DNA of 64,000 nucleotides from JAYZQT01 sp036136335 (GCA_036136335.1 JAYZQT010000056.1:62001-126000); one strand, 5' to 3'; shown: positions 54,215 through 63,206, counted from the stretch's first letter. Numbers and translations: made by a program. Notes: a model not told the origin generated them from the sequence alone.

Positions 54215-55060
54215 TCAGAAAGGCTTTGCGTCCCCCGTGACGGTGGTGCGCAGAAGCAGGCGGCGTTCGCCTGCCGGGAAGTCGGTGCGCGCGTGCATGG
54301 AACAACGGTTGTCCCATAGTATCAGGTCCCCCACTTTCCATTCGTGTTCGTATACAAACTTCTGCTGTTCAGAGTGATCAAACAACGCAGAGAGATATGT
54401 GTTTGCTTCTTCCTGTTCCATATCCACAATACCCTCGGTCATCAACCGGTTTACGTAGATGGCTTTTTTTCCGGTATCGTCGTGAGTTCTAAAAATGGGA
54501 TGAACTGATTCGGCGAAGGCAGGAGTTCCTTTTCCGTCACCCTTCTGCGCGGATCCGTAGTTATAATGATGAAACGCCTTGCGTCCCTCCAGCCCTTCTC
54601 GAAGTTCAATGGGGAGGTGGTCGTAGGCTGCATAACCACTCGCAAACAGGGTATTTCCCCCATGTGAAGGTATCTCGACTGCATTCAGCATCGTCGCCTT
54701 GTGGGGAATTTGCGCATGCATCATATCGTGATGAAACATCATTTCACCATCAGGTAGTGCGCCGATAGGCTCTCCATTCTCCCGGATGTTTGAAATCAGC
54801 ATCACGCCATCGGGAAGCCTTGCGTATCCCTTGGGTTGAAATTCCTTTGGTCGTGAAATTTCGCCCCGCTCCCCAAACCATTGCGTAACGTATATTTGAC
54901 GATCTGGCTTCAGGTTCTGGCCGCGAAACAGCAGTATGAGATTGTCTAGCCACGCTTGGTTAATTTCAGCAATGGTTTCGGTGCTCTGTTCCTCGTTTAA
55001 ATTAATATTCTGGACCTCTGCGCCGATGTGTGGCGACAGCTTCCGAAGTTTGAGCTCCAT
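54215..55060 (-). CDS. TauD/TfdA-family Fe(II)/2-oxoglutarate dioxygenase (3)
   Basis: A 281-residue TauD-type oxygenase. The metal site is H110-H-D112 (MFHHDMMH), distal H256 (CSMHARTDFP), with R267-R271 for 2-oxoglutarate. HARTDFPxxERRxLLRTT and GALPDGEMMFHHDM are shared with the adjacent TauD gene. ATG 55060 follows gggagaac; a more distal in-frame ATG at 55132 would overlap the next gene heavily. It is the second gene of the minus-strand run that includes two TauD and two PhyH genes. Confidence 0.9.
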   Translation of the reverse strand: MELKLRKLSPHIGAEVQNINLNEEQSTETIAEINQAWLDNLILLFRGQNLKPDRQIYVTQWFGERGEISRPKEFQPKGYARLPDGVMLISNIRENGEPIGALPDGEMMFHHDMMHAQIPHKATMLNAVEIPSHGGNTLFASGYAAYDHLPIELREGLEGRKAFHHYNYGSAQKGDGKGTPAFAESVHPIFRTHDDTGKKAIYVNRLMTEGIVDMEQEEANTYLSALFDHSEQQKFVYEHEWKVGDLILWDNRCSMHARTDFPAGERRLLLRTTVTGDAKPF

Positions 55061-55076
55061 GTTTGTTCTCCCATTC

Positions 55077-55916
55077 CTATTCGCAGAGCGGCTGTCCCTT
55101 GACTGTGCAGCGCCGCAGCTTACGGCGTTCACTTTTTGGAAAATCGGTTCGTGCGTGGCACGAACACCAGTTATCCCACATTATCAGATCGCCAACGCGC
55201 CATTCGTGTTCGTAGATGATGTCCTGATTGTTGCCAAATTCGAATAGCTGTTCCAGCATCGCTTTGCTGTCTTCTCCCTCCCAGTTTTCTATCCGTGCGG
55301 TAATGAGAGGGTTAACATATAGTGCTCTGCGCCCGGTAACCGGGTGGGTAATCGACACTGGCTGAACTTCGTGTTTGTACTTCGAAATGTCCTCCGAAAT
55401 ATCGACAGTTTCCCGTGTAGCAAAGTCATAGATCTGCAGCGCTCTCTGGGCTTTGATCCGTTCTTTCGTGTTGGCATCAAGCGCGTCGTAGGCCATGTAC
55501 ATGTTGGCAAAAAGGGTATTGCCGCCAATCGAGGGCAACTCTATTGCGTATAGAAATGTACCCTTGTGAGGTGCGGGATCGTAACACATGTCATGATGAA
55601 ACCACATTTCTCCGTCCGGCAACGATCCAATGTATTTGCCATTTTTCTTGATGTTTGAAATCAGCATTACTGAGGCATTGTAGTCGGCCCCCTCCGGGCG
55701 GCGTTCCGCTGGGCGAGAGCGGGTTCCCACATTTCCGAAATGTTTGGCAAAGGCTATTTGCTGGTCCGTGTCGATATCCTGATCACGGAACAGCAGCACG
55801 ATGTGGTCGTGCCACGCCTTTTCTATAATTGATGCTGTAGCAGTATCAAGGGGATTTGAAAGGTCGACGCCACGGATTTCGGCGCCAATCGCATCCGATA
55901 ACGGTATAATTTCCAT
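55077..55916 (-). CDS. TauD/TfdA-family Fe(II)/2-oxoglutarate dioxygenase (4)
   Basis: A 279-residue paralogue of the preceding TauD gene. Metal site H107-x-D109 (WFHHDMCYDPAPHKG), distal histidine in CSCHARTDFP, arginines in ERRKLRRCTV. ATG 55916 has ggaacagg about 7 bases upstream; a GTG at 55934 is alternative. It is the first gene of the dioxygenase run and lies opposite the MarR-EmrAB operon, from which it is separated by the perfect inverted repeat. The efflux regulator may therefore control it too. Confidence 0.9.
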   Translation of the reverse strand: MEIIPLSDAIGAEIRGVDLSNPLDTATASIIEKAWHDHIVLLFRDQDIDTDQQIAFAKHFGNVGTRSRPAERRPEGADYNASVMLISNIKKNGKYIGSLPDGEMWFHHDMCYDPAPHKGTFLYAIELPSIGGNTLFANMYMAYDALDANTKERIKAQRALQIYDFATRETVDISEDISKYKHEVQPVSITHPVTGRRALYVNPLITARIENWEGEDSKAMLEQLFEFGNNQDIIYEHEWRVGDLIMWDNWCSCHARTDFPKSERRKLRRCTVKGQPLCE

Positions 55917-55986
55917 CCTTTGTGCCTGTTCCACGTAAAAACACCTTATCCAATTATAGACGATGCGTCATTTGCCTGTACATCTT

Positions 55987-56029
55987 TTGTATTATAAGCT
56001 AGCTAACAGTAAGCTAGCTTATAATACAA
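55987..56029. promoter_or_regulatory. Perfect 18-bp inverted repeat, MarR operator with divergent -10 boxes
   Basis: Arms TTGTATTATAAGCTAGCT (55987-56004) and its exact complement (56012-56029), 7-base spacer. Each arm contains the palindromic core AGCTAGCT, so two overlapping TAAGCTAGCTWA sites are seen. TATAAT occurs in the right arm (56020-56025, plus strand) and in mirror image in the left arm (55991-55996, minus strand), giving two divergent -10 elements inside the operator. A MarR dimer pair here could shut both the efflux operon and the dioxygenase run. Confidence 0.8.
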
Positions 56030-56051
56030 TACAGCAGTTGGGACACTGAAA

Positions 56052-56525
56052 GTGACAAAAGATACCGACCAGCAGACTCGTTTTGACCCTATCGGGTATT
56101 TAATAGGTGATGTCTCGCGCATGATACGCACCGTATACGATCGGCGGGTTGAGCCGCTAGGACTTACACGTGCGCAATGGCGCGTGCTGACAAGGCTAAA
56201 TCGCTTAGAGAGTTGCACCCAGACCGAACTGGCCTCGGAGCTCGAGATTGAAAAACCTACCCTCGGTAAACTCATCGACCGCCTTGAAACGAAAGGGTGG
56301 GTGGAGAGGCGACAGGATGCTATTGATGCGCGTTCGAAGCGACTGTTTCTGACGCCTGCGGCGCGCCCGGTCCTTGATGAAATGTACCAGAGAGCTGCTG
56401 AAGTGGTCGGAGGCATTTTTGATGGGTTAAGCGCTGACGATGCCGCGCGTCTCTATGATTCGCTAAATCACATTAAGGCAAATCTGGCTGGTATGCTCGA
56501 TGAGTCTATACCCGTGGAGGGTTGA
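56052..56525 (+). CDS. MarR-family transcriptional regulator (2)
   Basis: A 157-residue MarR protein. AQWRVLTRLNRLESCTQTELASELEIEKPTLGKLIDRLETKGWVERR is the winged-helix core, followed by the wing DAIDARSKRLFLT. It is the first gene of the efflux operon, starting with GTG 23 bases after the inverted repeat, so it is most probably autoregulated. Its end abuts the EmrA gene (3 bases). Confidence 0.93.
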   Translation: MTKDTDQQTRFDPIGYLIGDVSRMIRTVYDRRVEPLGLTRAQWRVLTRLNRLESCTQTELASELEIEKPTLGKLIDRLETKGWVERRQDAIDARSKRLFLTPAARPVLDEMYQRAAEVVGGIFDGLSADDAARLYDSLNHIKANLAGMLDESIPVEG

Positions 56526-56527
56526 AT

Positions 56528-57583
56528 ATGGGTCGCACCGTGCTGCGTTTTATTCTGCTTTTTGTGGTGCCTGCATTAGGGTTGGTTGCAGGTGCTCATT
56601 ATTGGGTGAAAAGCACCCGCTATGTGTCGACAGAAAACGCTTATGTCAAAGCGCATCACCTCGCGATAAGCGCCGATATTGACGGCCGCGCCGTGCGCGT
56701 TCTGGTAAATGAAAACGACAGTGTGCAAAAGGGTGATCTTTTGTTCGAACTCGATCCGGAACAGCACCGGATAGATCTGGCAAAGGCAGAAGCGGAGCTG
56801 GGTGGTATCCGGAATACCCTGGATGCGCTCCGCGCTGAATTTCGCACTGCAAAAGCAGAACTCAGGGAAGCCCAGCAGGAGGTGCAGTATTATAAACGTG
56901 TATATGACCGCCAGCGGAAACTAGTCCAGCGAGGTGTGGCGTCGCGTGCGAGTTTCGATAAGGCAGAGCGTAATTTGACCCAGACACGCCAGTTTACAAG
57001 GACGATTAATCAGAAGATCCAACAGGTGCTGGCAAAGCTTGGTGGGCGCGCGACGATCCCCGCTGAAAAGCACCCCATGTATATGGAGGCCCTCGCCAAA
57101 AAACAGCAGGCTGCATTGAACCTGAGACGCACCCAGGTCACCGCTCCCGCAGATGGCATTGTTGGCAAGGTAACGTTGCAGGTTGGTGAATACGTGCAGG
57201 AGGGAAGGTCTGTAATACCAATTGTCAAGGGTGGTGAGACCTGGGTAGAGGCTAATCTTAAGGAAACTCAGCTCACCCACGTCCGTCGGGGACAAATTGC
57301 TACGTTGGTCGTTGATGCCTATCCCGAGAAGGAATGGACTGCAAAAGTGATTTCTATCAGTCCCTCAACAGGCGCTGAACTTTCGGTACTTCCACCTCAG
57401 AATGCGAGTGGTAACTGGGTAAAGGTTGTTCAACGTGTCCCCGTTCGGCTGGAACTCGATTCGCCGCGAAGCGGTCAACCATTACGTGCAGGGATGACGG
57501 TAGCGGTGTCTATCGACACAACGCGGGACCGGTCTTTATTCCAGATGATTGATACCGCATTGGCGGATATCACTGGAAAATGA
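56528..57583 (+). CDS. EmrA/HlyD-type membrane fusion protein
   Basis: A 351-residue periplasmic adaptor: N-terminal membrane anchor (RFILLFVVPALGLVAG), lipoyl half-motifs HHLAISADIDGRAVRVLVNENDSVQKGDLLFELD and VTAPADGIVGKVTLQVGEYVQEG, and between them a long alpha-helical hairpin. The ATG at 56528 has ggagg 7 bases upstream. It links EmrB to an outer-membrane channel (TolC not in the window). Overlaps emrB-like gene by 4 bases. Confidence 0.93.
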   Translation: MGRTVLRFILLFVVPALGLVAGAHYWVKSTRYVSTENAYVKAHHLAISADIDGRAVRVLVNENDSVQKGDLLFELDPEQHRIDLAKAEAELGGIRNTLDALRAEFRTAKAELREAQQEVQYYKRVYDRQRKLVQRGVASRASFDKAERNLTQTRQFTRTINQKIQQVLAKLGGRATIPAEKHPMYMEALAKKQQAALNLRRTQVTAPADGIVGKVTLQVGEYVQEGRSVIPIVKGGETWVEANLKETQLTHVRRGQIATLVVDAYPEKEWTAKVISISPSTGAELSVLPPQNASGNWVKVVQRVPVRLELDSPRSGQPLRAGMTVAVSIDTTRDRSLFQMIDTALADITGK

Positions 57584-59109
57584 CGTCTGTCGTTTCGGTT
57601 GCTGAGGAGCGGACCGAAAAATTCAAACGCCGTATGATCACAGCGTCAGTTATGATGGCGACCACTGTCGTAATCATCGACATGACGATTGCAACGATTG
57701 CACTTCCCCACATGCAGGGTGGACTGAGTGCGAGTCAGGATCAGATTTCGTGGGTAATGACCACCTATTTCATGATGCAGGCGGTCACAATGTCTGCGAC
57801 TGGGTGGCTTGCTGGACGTATCGGCCGAAAGCGACTTTATATCTATTCCTTGGTCGGCTTCGCAGTCTGCTCGGTTCTATCCGGTAACGCCACTTCAATT
57901 GAAGAAATCTTGGTTTATCGTGCACTTCAGGGAATGTTTTCTGCACCTGTGGTACCAATCAGTCAGGCTTTAATGCTCGATTCCTATCCACGAGAAAAAC
58001 ACGCACAGGCCATGTCTATCTGGGGCGTGGGGGTGATGTTCGCGCCGGTGATGGGGCCTGTGATCGGCGGATGGCTCACAGATGAATACAGTTGGCGCTG
58101 GGTATTCTATGTGTCAATGCCATTTTCAATTCTTGGTATTGCGGGGGCTCTGGTATTTATCCGTGAGACACCAAAAAACATGGAGCGCAGGTTTGACTGG
58201 TTTGGTTTCACCGCGCTCGCGCTGGCACTGGCAGCGACACAGTTTCTTCTTGATCGCGGGGAGACTGAGGGTTGGTTTGATTCGAACATGATCCTTGTCA
58301 CGGGTGCCATCGTCGTGGTGTCTTTTTATTTATTTGTTGTGCACAGTATGACGACTGTCAATCCCTTCATCAGTCCCGGGATTCTGAAGGATCGGAACTA
58401 CATGCTCGGCTTGGTCTTTATGTTTTTGCTGGGGGTTCTGGTCCTTTCAATGAACGTAATAATGCCGTTATTTCTTCAGAACGCTCGCGGATATCCCATT
58501 CTCACGGCCGCGCTCGTCATGATGCCGCGTGGATTAGGCTCGCTGTTCGGGTTGTTACTGGCAGGTAAGCTGACCGGCCGCATGGACCCCCGAATTCAGA
58601 TCGCGATTGGCTTCGGATCGACAGCATACTCCGCCTATTTGTTTTCTACCTTCACCACTGACGTTGGGGTCTGGGCGCTTATCATCGCCGCATTTTTTAA
58701 CGGAATTGGCATTGGTATGATTTTCGTGCCACTGACAGCAGTGTCCTTCTGGACGTTACCCGCCAAACTTCGCACAGAAGCTTCTACTTATGCGAGCCTG
58801 TTCCGTAATTATGGCAGCGGTATCGGGGTCTCCATTGTCATTAGCGTTCTGTCCCGAACCCGTCAGACAAGTCACGCATATATGACAGAACGGACCAACC
58901 CATATAACGAAGTAATGCAGGCACCGTGGCTGCCGCAACAATGGGATCTTCTCACGGCCGACGGCCTTCGTCTGCTCGACGCAGAGATATCACGGCAGGC
59001 CCTCTCGATTGGATTTCTAAATGATTTTCAACTCATTATGATTGGAGCCCTGATATCCATACCGATGGTATTGATGTTATCTCGTGGCAAGGACGATGCG
59101 ACGGAATGA
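57580..59109 (+). CDS. EmrB/QacA (DHA2) family MFS efflux transporter
   Basis: A 509-residue fourteen-helix proton antiporter. ATVVIIDMTIATIALPHMQG at helix 1, GWLAGRIGRKRLYI (motif A) and WGVGVMFAPVMGPVIGGWLTDEYSWRWVF (motif C region) are diagnostic of EmrB. It exports hydrophobic drugs, detergents or phenolic compounds together with EmrA. The local regulator and dioxygenases suggest export of an aromatic or toxic intermediate. Confidence 0.94.
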   Translation: MTSVVSVAEERTEKFKRRMITASVMMATTVVIIDMTIATIALPHMQGGLSASQDQISWVMTTYFMMQAVTMSATGWLAGRIGRKRLYIYSLVGFAVCSVLSGNATSIEEILVYRALQGMFSAPVVPISQALMLDSYPREKHAQAMSIWGVGVMFAPVMGPVIGGWLTDEYSWRWVFYVSMPFSILGIAGALVFIRETPKNMERRFDWFGFTALALALAATQFLLDRGETEGWFDSNMILVTGAIVVVSFYLFVVHSMTTVNPFISPGILKDRNYMLGLVFMFLLGVLVLSMNVIMPLFLQNARGYPILTAALVMMPRGLGSLFGLLLAGKLTGRMDPRIQIAIGFGSTAYSAYLFSTFTTDVGVWALIIAAFFNGIGIGMIFVPLTAVSFWTLPAKLRTEASTYASLFRNYGSGIGVSIVISVLSRTRQTSHAYMTERTNPYNEVMQAPWLPQQWDLLTADGLRLLDAEISRQALSIGFLNDFQLIMIGALISIPMVLMLSRGKDDATE

Positions 59110-59252
59110 CCAACCTTTGAATGATAATAACTGAGGTCCGAATCCTTTTATGTTAAACCTTACCCGATCAAAGGTTTTCTGCTTTAGCGCCGTCGAAGTT
59201 GCTTCTACAGCTTCGGTTCATCACAAAATCCAAAATCTGCTTTCTGTTTTTC

Positions 59253-59999
59253 ATGTCCCGCCCCAATAAATCCCGCCTACGTAATACGCTAAAAAAGCTA
59301 AACCGTATTGGCGCAGGTGATGTGGACCCATTGGTTGTTGCGCAGGAAGCACTTGATTACCTATCGATGATGGCGGGCATGAAGCCGGTAATGCTGCTGG
59401 GGCGGGGTTATAATGACCAGAGCTGGATCAAGGGCGTACTGCAGATCGCGACCGATCAGAAACTGCAGGTGATCGAAGGTCCATTCTGGGACGCAAGCGC
59501 TGACTCAGGTGCAGGCGCTGATTTGCCAGACTGGTACCTGGATCATACCCGCCGGGCATTTTCTGAAAACCGCGCTTGGTATATCTGTAGAGCCCGAGTA
59601 ATAGGCGATGAAGTGGAAGAAATCTGTCGAACGGCGTGCATTACCGTTGCACAGGAAGCGCGTCTTTTGAATTATCCGGAATGTTGCGTTCGTTATCATT
59701 ACGAGAAAGCAGCGGAATACCAGCGAATGTGGCTATCGCTACTGCGCCGAAAGGCAAGTGGCGACGATAAAAAGGCTATTGATATGCTTGCCCAGGGCGA
59801 ACCAATTGAACCTCAAACAGAAGACGATCTTGAAAATCTCGAAGTTGCAATGACCACCAGTCCAGTTCCATTCACAAGTATAAATGCCTGCCGCTCCTGT
59901 CTTGACGGCGGTCCAGCGGCGCCCGCACAACTCAAATCTGTTGAGGGGTATGACCTTGCATTCGAGATTGATAAGGGACTATTGAAGGCGTTAGGTTAA
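59253..59999 (+). CDS. Uncharacterised protein with YPECC motif (DUF483-like)
   Basis: A 248-residue soluble protein. LLNYPECCVRYHYEKA (cysteines 144-145) resembles the YPxCC core of DUF483-type proteins; further cysteine pairs lie at C125/C129 and in NACRSCL near 212-215, so a metal or Fe-S site is possible. The function is unknown. The ATG at 59253 begins MSRPNKSRLRN; an upstream in-frame ATG at 59199 gives a hydrophobic, non-family-looking leader. It stands 143 bases after the efflux operon, so the relation is unclear. Confidence 0.68.
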   Translation: MSRPNKSRLRNTLKKLNRIGAGDVDPLVVAQEALDYLSMMAGMKPVMLLGRGYNDQSWIKGVLQIATDQKLQVIEGPFWDASADSGAGADLPDWYLDHTRRAFSENRAWYICRARVIGDEVEEICRTACITVAQEARLLNYPECCVRYHYEKAAEYQRMWLSLLRRKASGDDKKAIDMLAQGEPIEPQTEDDLENLEVAMTTSPVPFTSINACRSCLDGGPAAPAQLKSVEGYDLAFEIDKGLLKALG

Positions 60000-60253
60000 A
60001 CTTGACTTGATTAAAGGCGTCAGAACGCGGAACGCATCCACGAGATCCTCGGCGCAATGCCACCCCACAAAGTCTCCTGTCTTCCGGGCGTTATATTATT
60101 GTTTTGAAACCTGTTCAAACAACATGCTGGAGGTTTCGCTACCCGCTGTAGCTTTAACGATTATACAATTAAAAAAGAGTTCGAGGTCGAGTGTTCAATC
60201 ACAAAATCCGGCGGGTACAGGCGCGCGCCGGAACGGATTTGTATCCCGCTCGG

Positions 60254-61189
60254 CTATGCTGCTTTCGGCATTTTTCTGGTACCGATCAGGCCCGCCCGTT
60301 TCAGCACGCCGTCAAGGCGTTTCTCCAGATCTTTCGTAGCAGGGACCATGGGCAGGCGATGTTCGTTCTTAGGCATTATGCCCAGCTTTTTCATCATATA
60401 TTTTATCGCAATTGGATTGGTGTCGTAAAACACAGCCTGGTTGATTTCAAACAGGTCGTAGTGAAGTTTCTGTGCCTTCTTCAGGTCGCCAGCCCAGATA
60501 GATTCGCACATCCTGGCCAGTTTTCTGGGCTGTAAATTACCTACGGCATTCATAAGGCCGCATGCGCCGACGGCCATCATCGGATATGAGAGGTCTTCCA
60601 GGCCAACAAAGATGCGGAAACTCATGCCAAAATGGTCGAGACATTCCGATGCGAAACCGAGATCGTCCACAGCGTGTTTCATGCCAACAAAATTAGCGCA
60701 GGCCCTGGAAATCTGGTCGAGCGTGTCAAGCGTGACTGATATCGCGGTCCGTCCAGGTATGTGATAGATCATCCACGGCAATGAGGTCTGCTTACCTAGC
60801 GTTTTATAGTATTCCACAAGGCCACGCTGGGGCGGCCGAGTATAATACGGTGTGACGATCAGAAGCGCGTCTACTCCGGCGTTTTCAGCGTGTTTGGTTA
60901 ATGCCGACGTTTCCTGCAGGTTCTGGGAACCCGTGGCCGCAACAATTGGCAGCTTTCCCGCCGCAGCTTCGATCGCCACGTCGACGATCCGGTTTCGTTC
61001 CCCCACCGTAAGCGAGGCCGGCTCTGAGGTGGTGCCGTTTACGAGGATTCCGTGGGAGCCATTCTTGACCTGAAACTCCACCAGTCCGGCATAGGCATCA
61101 TAATCAACATTACCGTTTCGAAACGGGGTAATCAGCGGCGGAATAGAGCCCCTGAGAAAGGTTTTGGGCAATTTCATCATCGTGGTCAT
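60254..61189 (-). CDS. DapA-superfamily (dihydrodipicolinate-synthase-like) aldolase/lyase
   Basis: A 311-residue TIM-barrel class I aldolase. Schiff-base lysine K171 (FVGMKHAVDDLG), the tyrosine Y142 (MIYHIPGR), T53-T54 (NGTTSE) and R147 in IPGRTA match the DapA catalytic set. The superfamily includes lysine biosynthesis and catabolic aldolases such as NahE/hydratase-aldolase and N-acetylneuraminate lyase. The operon partner here is a gentisate-dioxygenase-like bicupin and a MarR regulator, so a catabolic pyruvate-releasing role is more likely than lysine synthesis, though not proven. Confidence 0.85.
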   Translation of the reverse strand: MTTMMKLPKTFLRGSIPPLITPFRNGNVDYDAYAGLVEFQVKNGSHGILVNGTTSEPASLTVGERNRIVDVAIEAAAGKLPIVAATGSQNLQETSALTKHAENAGVDALLIVTPYYTRPPQRGLVEYYKTLGKQTSLPWMIYHIPGRTAISVTLDTLDQISRACANFVGMKHAVDDLGFASECLDHFGMSFRIFVGLEDLSYPMMAVGACGLMNAVGNLQPRKLARMCESIWAGDLKKAQKLHYDLFEINQAVFYDTNPIAIKYMMKKLGIMPKNEHRLPMVPATKDLEKRLDGVLKRAGLIGTRKMPKAA

Positions 61190-61296
61190 CTCCGAATCGA
61201 AAACTCAGTGATCTCCTAATTATTCCAGGGGCCGGGTTTTGTGTTCGTTTTCCTGCAGAATTGAACGTGATTTTTGCTGCGCGTTCAGTTTTTTGT

Positions 61297-62445
61297 TTAT
61301 TCACCAGCCTGGAGCAGCTTTGCTGCATTGGTCTCGAAACCCGAATTGGCACCAAGAACCGACCAGGGGTGTTTCAGATCTTCCTGCCAAAGAAGACTTT
61401 CCATGAAGATGTTCAGTGGTTGGTCCTGCACGGTGAGTTCATAGACGGATTCGTCATAGGACGCATGATTGTGTACGCCCCACCCTGGCGCCGACAACAT
61501 TAAATCGCCTGCCTTCCATTCGTAAACCTTCCCTTCGACGGTCGAACGTCCCGAGCCATGAAAGTAGTAATTGATAGCTGACGATACATGTCTATGTGGG
61601 CGGTCCACAATTTTGGGCGGACGTACTGTCATTGTTGCAAAAAAGTTTGGCGTTGTACCGTTGAACCGGGTGGTCATCGGGTTGAAAAGCAGATAGAGGC
61701 GCCGTCCGCGGTATTCAGACCCAAGTGCGGTCAATTTGTCCAGCTCAGCCTTGACGTCTTGCCAGGACCAATGTAGCGCGTTTGAATCAATTGATGCCGG
61801 GTTAATAAGAGTCTCGTATGGCATTAACCAAGCGCCATCCTCGTTTAGCTGGAATGTGCCGTAAGGGCTTTTCGACGACGCGTCAGCGACATTGGAATTT
61901 TCGCGAGCGGTTTTTTCCGCGGCTTGCTTTTCCGCTGTTTTCACCAACTCCATCATCGGTGGTGGCTCCTCGTCCACGATGTGAACGTTCATTTTTTCAA
62001 GTAGAGGGGAATTTGAATAGGTCAGACGAACCTGCAGGTCCTTCGACTCATTTACATGCCAGTAGGTGCCCATCGAAGGGAAATTGTACACGTCGTATTG
62101 CTTGAACCCGATTTTTTTGCCGTTGACGATCGAGTGTCCCTCACCCTGGATACAAAAGTTGACCTGGGTGGAATTATGACGGATTGGGGCGGTCTGTTCG
62201 CCGGGCTTGAGGACCTCAAGCGTTACCCGCACGCCGGGGTTAAGGCCTGGGCCGACCCCCAGTTCTTCCCAGCGCGGGTGAACAATCAGGGATTGACGGC
62301 GGCCATTTTCGGGCCGAGACAGCTCGGAAAGGCGAGCAATCTCTTCATCCATCTCTTCTTTCGTGATTGTGATGGGTTCCCACAAATTTAACTTTTTGGG
62401 GTATTGGTACCCGGTACGGTCTATGAATTTAGGGTTGTCGCTCAT
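61297..62445 (-). CDS. Bicupin, gentisate 1,2-dioxygenase-like
   Basis: A 382-residue protein with two cupin domains. In the C-terminal domain the metal-binding set is visible: DRPHRHVSSAINYYFHGSG and GWGVHNHAS supply His ligands; the N-terminal cupin (IRHNSTQVNFCIQGEGHSI, YWHVNES) has an incomplete set. The architecture resembles gentisate, 1-hydroxy-2-naphthoate and salicylate dioxygenases, which open aromatic rings with Fe(II). ATG 62445 follows aggagag by 5-7 bases and avoids a longer odd N terminus. Lies between MarR (3) and the DapA-like gene, all on the minus strand. Confidence 0.83.
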   Translation of the reverse strand: MSDNPKFIDRTGYQYPKKLNLWEPITITKEEMDEEIARLSELSRPENGRRQSLIVHPRWEELGVGPGLNPGVRVTLEVLKPGEQTAPIRHNSTQVNFCIQGEGHSIVNGKKIGFKQYDVYNFPSMGTYWHVNESKDLQVRLTYSNSPLLEKMNVHIVDEEPPPMMELVKTAEKQAAEKTARENSNVADASSKSPYGTFQLNEDGAWLMPYETLINPASIDSNALHWSWQDVKAELDKLTALGSEYRGRRLYLLFNPMTTRFNGTTPNFFATMTVRPPKIVDRPHRHVSSAINYYFHGSGRSTVEGKVYEWKAGDLMLSAPGWGVHNHASYDESVYELTVQDQPLNIFMESLLWQEDLKHPWSVLGANSGFETNAAKLLQAGE

Positions 62446-62555
62446 ACAGCTCTCCTTTGAATGACGCCGCCGGATCTCTATGCCAAGCGGATTCCTTAGA
62501 TATCTTAGTTTTTGCCGTCGCGCCAAGTCAAGCGACCGGACCGGAATCTGGTTTC

Positions 62556-63050
62556 TTAATGGTGCCTAACCCCCAAATTTTCGCGTAACTTCTCTAAGAG
62601 TGATCGAAGCTGAGCAAGATCCTCGTTTGAAAATCCTGCGGTCGCAACGTTGTTCACGTCAATCGCAATGGGCATCAGTTCCGTTTTTAGCGCCCGGGCC
62701 TTGTCAGTCAGGTAAATGTTGATGGTTCGGCGGTCCTTCGGGTTTCGTATCCGCTCGATCATGCCGCTGCGGGCAAGAAGCCGAAGTGCGCTGACGGTCG
62801 TGGGCTCCGTGGTACCGACGCGACGGCTGAGTTCGCGTTGGCTCAACCCTTCTTCATCCCATAGTGCACGGAGGAAATACCATTGACCTGGTGTGATGGC
62901 GTGTCTTTGCAGACGGGTTCTAAGCGCTTTTGCAAAAAGAAGGTGGGTGTCCCGAACGAGGTAGCCGGCACTGTTCTCCGGGCGGAGGTCGGCGCTGTGT
63001 CCCGGTGTTGCAGGCTGCTTTAGTTCTGGGTTCAAAGACATTTCCACCAT
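62556..63050 (-). CDS. MarR-family transcriptional regulator (3)
   Basis: A 164-residue MarR protein. ALWDEEGLSQRELSRRVGTTEPTTVSALRLLARSGMIERIRNPKDRRTINIYLT shows the winged-helix and wing. Start uncertain: ATG 63050, ATG 63041 or TTG 63065. It stands upstream of the bicupin and DapA-like genes on the same strand (110-base gap), so local catabolic regulation is inferred. Confidence 0.9.
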   Translation of the reverse strand: MVEMSLNPELKQPATPGHSADLRPENSAGYLVRDTHLLFAKALRTRLQRHAITPGQWYFLRALWDEEGLSQRELSRRVGTTEPTTVSALRLLARSGMIERIRNPKDRRTINIYLTDKARALKTELMPIAIDVNNVATAGFSNEDLAQLRSLLEKLRENLGVRHH

Positions 63051-63206
63051 AATTTTGGCCGCCAACGCGCCATCTGAGATTTATTCCCAAAACACCTTAT
63101 TGCCTAGCAGTCAGCTGAACAACCCACGGCAGAATTTAGGTGGATACCCTCTAGTCTCGAAGACGCCATGTCCGTTTGTGGCTTCGGTCGTCAGCGGAAA
63201 ACGGCA

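Noticed and set aside
59112..59176. 9-bp inverted repeat AACCTTTGA/TCAAAGGTT after the EmrB-like gene
   Set aside because: A 47-base spacer and no T-run make it a poor terminator or operator.
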